From NCBI GenBank assembly GCA_964447175.1, contig CAYURP010000008.1:1-64000 (forward strand): a stretch of 64,000 nt of DNA, given 5' to 3'. The notes beneath the pieces were generated by a model. The model was not told the DNA's origin. It searched no databases and saw only the letters and a list, made by a program, of their open reading frames with translations. Made by a program: the position numbers and the translations under genes. The DNA comes from CAYURP01 sp964447175. GTDB taxonomy: Bacteria > Zixibacteria > MSB-5A5 > SM23-73-2. Positions 62,757 to 64,000 of this stretch are shown here, one piece after another (the first letter of the stretch is position 1; every line of letters begins with the position of its first letter).

Positions 62757-64000
62757 TTAAAACTCAATTTCCATCCCTGCTCCCAGTGTTCTTCCGGGCA
62801 TGGGGAATCCGTATTCGGTCTGGTAATCTTTATCGAAAATATTTTTAGCCTCGAAAACTAAGATCAGATGATTCCCCAGAGATTGTCTCAGCCTCCCATC
62901 CATGATGGTATAATCCGGCATCCCATGATCTTTTTCCTGATCGTCTAAATAGCTTCTCTCACCAACATAATTCCCGGTCAGGCTTATGGCCAGGCCAAAT
63001 TCGAAATTATATTCCGCTTGTAATCTCGCTCGGTGCTGGGGGCGGTATTCCAGCTTATCGGAGGCTCTACCCTCTGAGAGGTTTTTAGCCTTTAAAAAAG
63101 AGTAGCTCCCGGAGATAAGTGTATTTTCCACAGGCTTTAAGCTTATAGAAATTTCTGCTCCGATATTTCGAGCTTTACCGATATTATCCATCTTATTTTT
63201 CTCTTCACCTTCCTCCATAACTATCTTATCTACGATCAGGTCTGTTATCTCGCTGTCAAATAAAACCAGTTCCATGCTATTTCCCGAGGAGAGGGGAAAT
63301 TTTGATCCCGCCTCAAAATTATAGGCGGATTCCTCTTTCAGGTTGGGATTGGGAATGTTGCGGCCCGAGTAACCGGAATAAAGCTCTTTTAAAGTAGGAA
63401 ATCTGGTCTTATGAGAAAAGGAACTAAACACCTCAAAATTATCTGAAATCTCATAGTGTATTCCCCACCTTCCGTCTACAACTTCTATATCACCCCTTAA
63501 AGGCTGTTCATAAGCATATACCGGGTGTTCAATGTTAAAGCTCAAACCTCCTGAAAATGCAACCCGATCCATAACAGTGTGCTCATATTCTGCTCCCAAA
63601 GTGTAAGTGTCCATCTTGTATTCTTCCCAGGGTGCTTCATAGTCATCCAGTTCCTTGTGCACATCCCTTTTGTAATTTATACCTAAAGTCAGTTCACTTA
63701 TCCGGGACAACTCGTGGGTCAGAAAGACATTGGTACCCGCCGAGTAATCATCATACACCGAATGAAAAGCGTATCCTCTGGTCTGGGTGGAAAATGTAGC
63801 ATCATCATAGGAATCCAGAACATTATCATATTTATCATAGAAAAATATGAACTTCCCTAAAACTTTCTCGCTGATCCTCTGGCTGGAACTGAAGTTTAAG
63901 ATCCATTTCCGCCACAGCGGGAATTTCCAAAAGCGGGGTCTTGGGGCATAGATGTCCGGTGGAACGCCCTTTTCATTGTCCAAAAAAGAGAAGGAAAAGG
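62757..64000 (-). CDS. TonB-dependent outer membrane receptor (C-terminal part, runs off the window)
   Basis: At least 414 residues; the frame stays open to the right edge of the window, so the plug domain and start lie beyond it. The visible part is a beta-barrel with alternating strands, the FETSHKTRFPTLKELYSGYSGR-type motif around FSHKTRFPTLKELYS, LKEESAYNFEAGSKF, and the C-terminal region VFEAKNIFDKDYQTEYGFPMPGRTLGAGMEIEF, all typical of vitamin or metal receptors such as BtuB. Substrate is unknown; sharing an operon with mobA and fdhD suggests a molybdenum or tungsten compound, which is speculation. Confidence 0.87.
   Translation of the reverse strand, partial: FSFSFLDNEKGVPPDIYAPRPRFWKFPLWRKWILNFSSSQRISEKVLGKFIFFYDKYDNVLDSYDDATFSTQTRGYAFHSVYDDYSAGTNVFLTHELSRISELTLGINYKRDVHKELDDYEAPWEEYKMDTYTLGAEYEHTVMDRVAFSGGLSFNIEHPVYAYEQPLRGDIEVVDGRWGIHYEISDNFEVFSSFSHKTRFPTLKELYSGYSGRNIPNPNLKEESAYNFEAGSKFPLSSGNSMELVLFDSEITDLIVDKIVMEEGEEKNKMDNIGKARNIGAEISISLKPVENTLISGSYSFLKAKNLSEGRASDKLEYRPQHRARLQAEYNFEFGLAISLTGNYVGERSYLDDQEKDHGMPDYTIMDGRLRQSLGNHLILVFEAKNIFDKDYQTEYGFPMPGRTLGAGMEIEF

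Noticed and set aside
1..64000. tRNA or rRNA genes
   Set aside because: I saw no cloverleaf with a GGTTCRANNCC arm or rRNA sequence, but I could not run a dedicated search.

Overview
The window looks like part of the chromosome of an uncultivated, probably anaerobic, Gram-negative-type bacterium. It encodes a FadL-type porin, a TonB-dependent receptor, an OmpA protein, lipoproteins and a secreted protein with calcium-binding thrombospondin-3 repeats and a dockerin-like C-terminus. The last of these, together with a citric acid cycle built on 2-oxoacid:ferredoxin oxidoreductases, resembles lineages of the FCB group such as candidate division Zixibacteria. That placement is inference; there is no rRNA gene in the window. 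A run of exactly 100 N at 2275-2374 shows it is a draft scaffold.

Layout. 420-2922: secreted repeat protein spanning the gap. 3.2-7.8 kb (-): ThiD2-like kinase, gcvT, uvrA. 8.0-10.8 kb (+): FadL-like porin and a lipoprotein esterase, closed by a bidirectional terminator. 10.8-15.8 kb (-): groES-groEL under a perfect CIRCE operator, then the cofactor operon nadC-birA-coaX. 15.9-17.9 kb (+): histidine kinase and receiver protein. 18.8-27.5 kb (-): two-subunit aconitase, isocitrate dehydrogenase, citrate synthase, and korDABC with ndk; an ACT protein and an Fe-S protein lie on the plus strand. 28.2-32.2 kb: accessory island with two methyltransferases and an esterase. 32.3-41.4 kb (-): a second korDABC running into a GltD-like oxidoreductase, MvhD, HdrCB and HdrA. 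41.5-50.0 kb (-): sucD, sucC, cca, carbamate kinase, a cPGS-like GTPase, aldehyde dehydrogenase and a metallo-beta-lactamase protein. 50.0-61.3 kb (-): second accessory island with three paralogous beta-propeller proteins, an Ig-like surface protein, OmpA and a two-gene unit of unknown function. 61.3-64.0 kb (-): fdhD, mobA and a truncated TonB receptor.

Together the core genes give citrate synthase, aconitase, isocitrate dehydrogenase, two 2-oxoacid:ferredoxin oxidoreductases and succinyl-CoA synthetase, so carbon flow is tied to ferredoxin. The second kor operon continues into Hdr/MvhD/GltD-like genes that could exchange electrons between ferredoxin, NAD(P)H and thiols. Its hdrA is interrupted by an in-frame TGA at the family's conserved cysteine position, followed by a good bacterial SECIS hairpin, so I read it as one selenoprotein of 818 residues.

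The most unusual part is the pair of accessory islands. Six of their genes are preceded by copies of one dispersed element carrying TTGACA-N16-TATAAT-like promoters that read into the gene. The spaces are packed with short hairpin modules, including four copies of a 74-bp three-stem element. Two of the units also have attC-like folded sites and share a leader sequence. This looks like a cassette-type system of gene units, each bringing its own promoter; no integrase or transposase is visible in the window.
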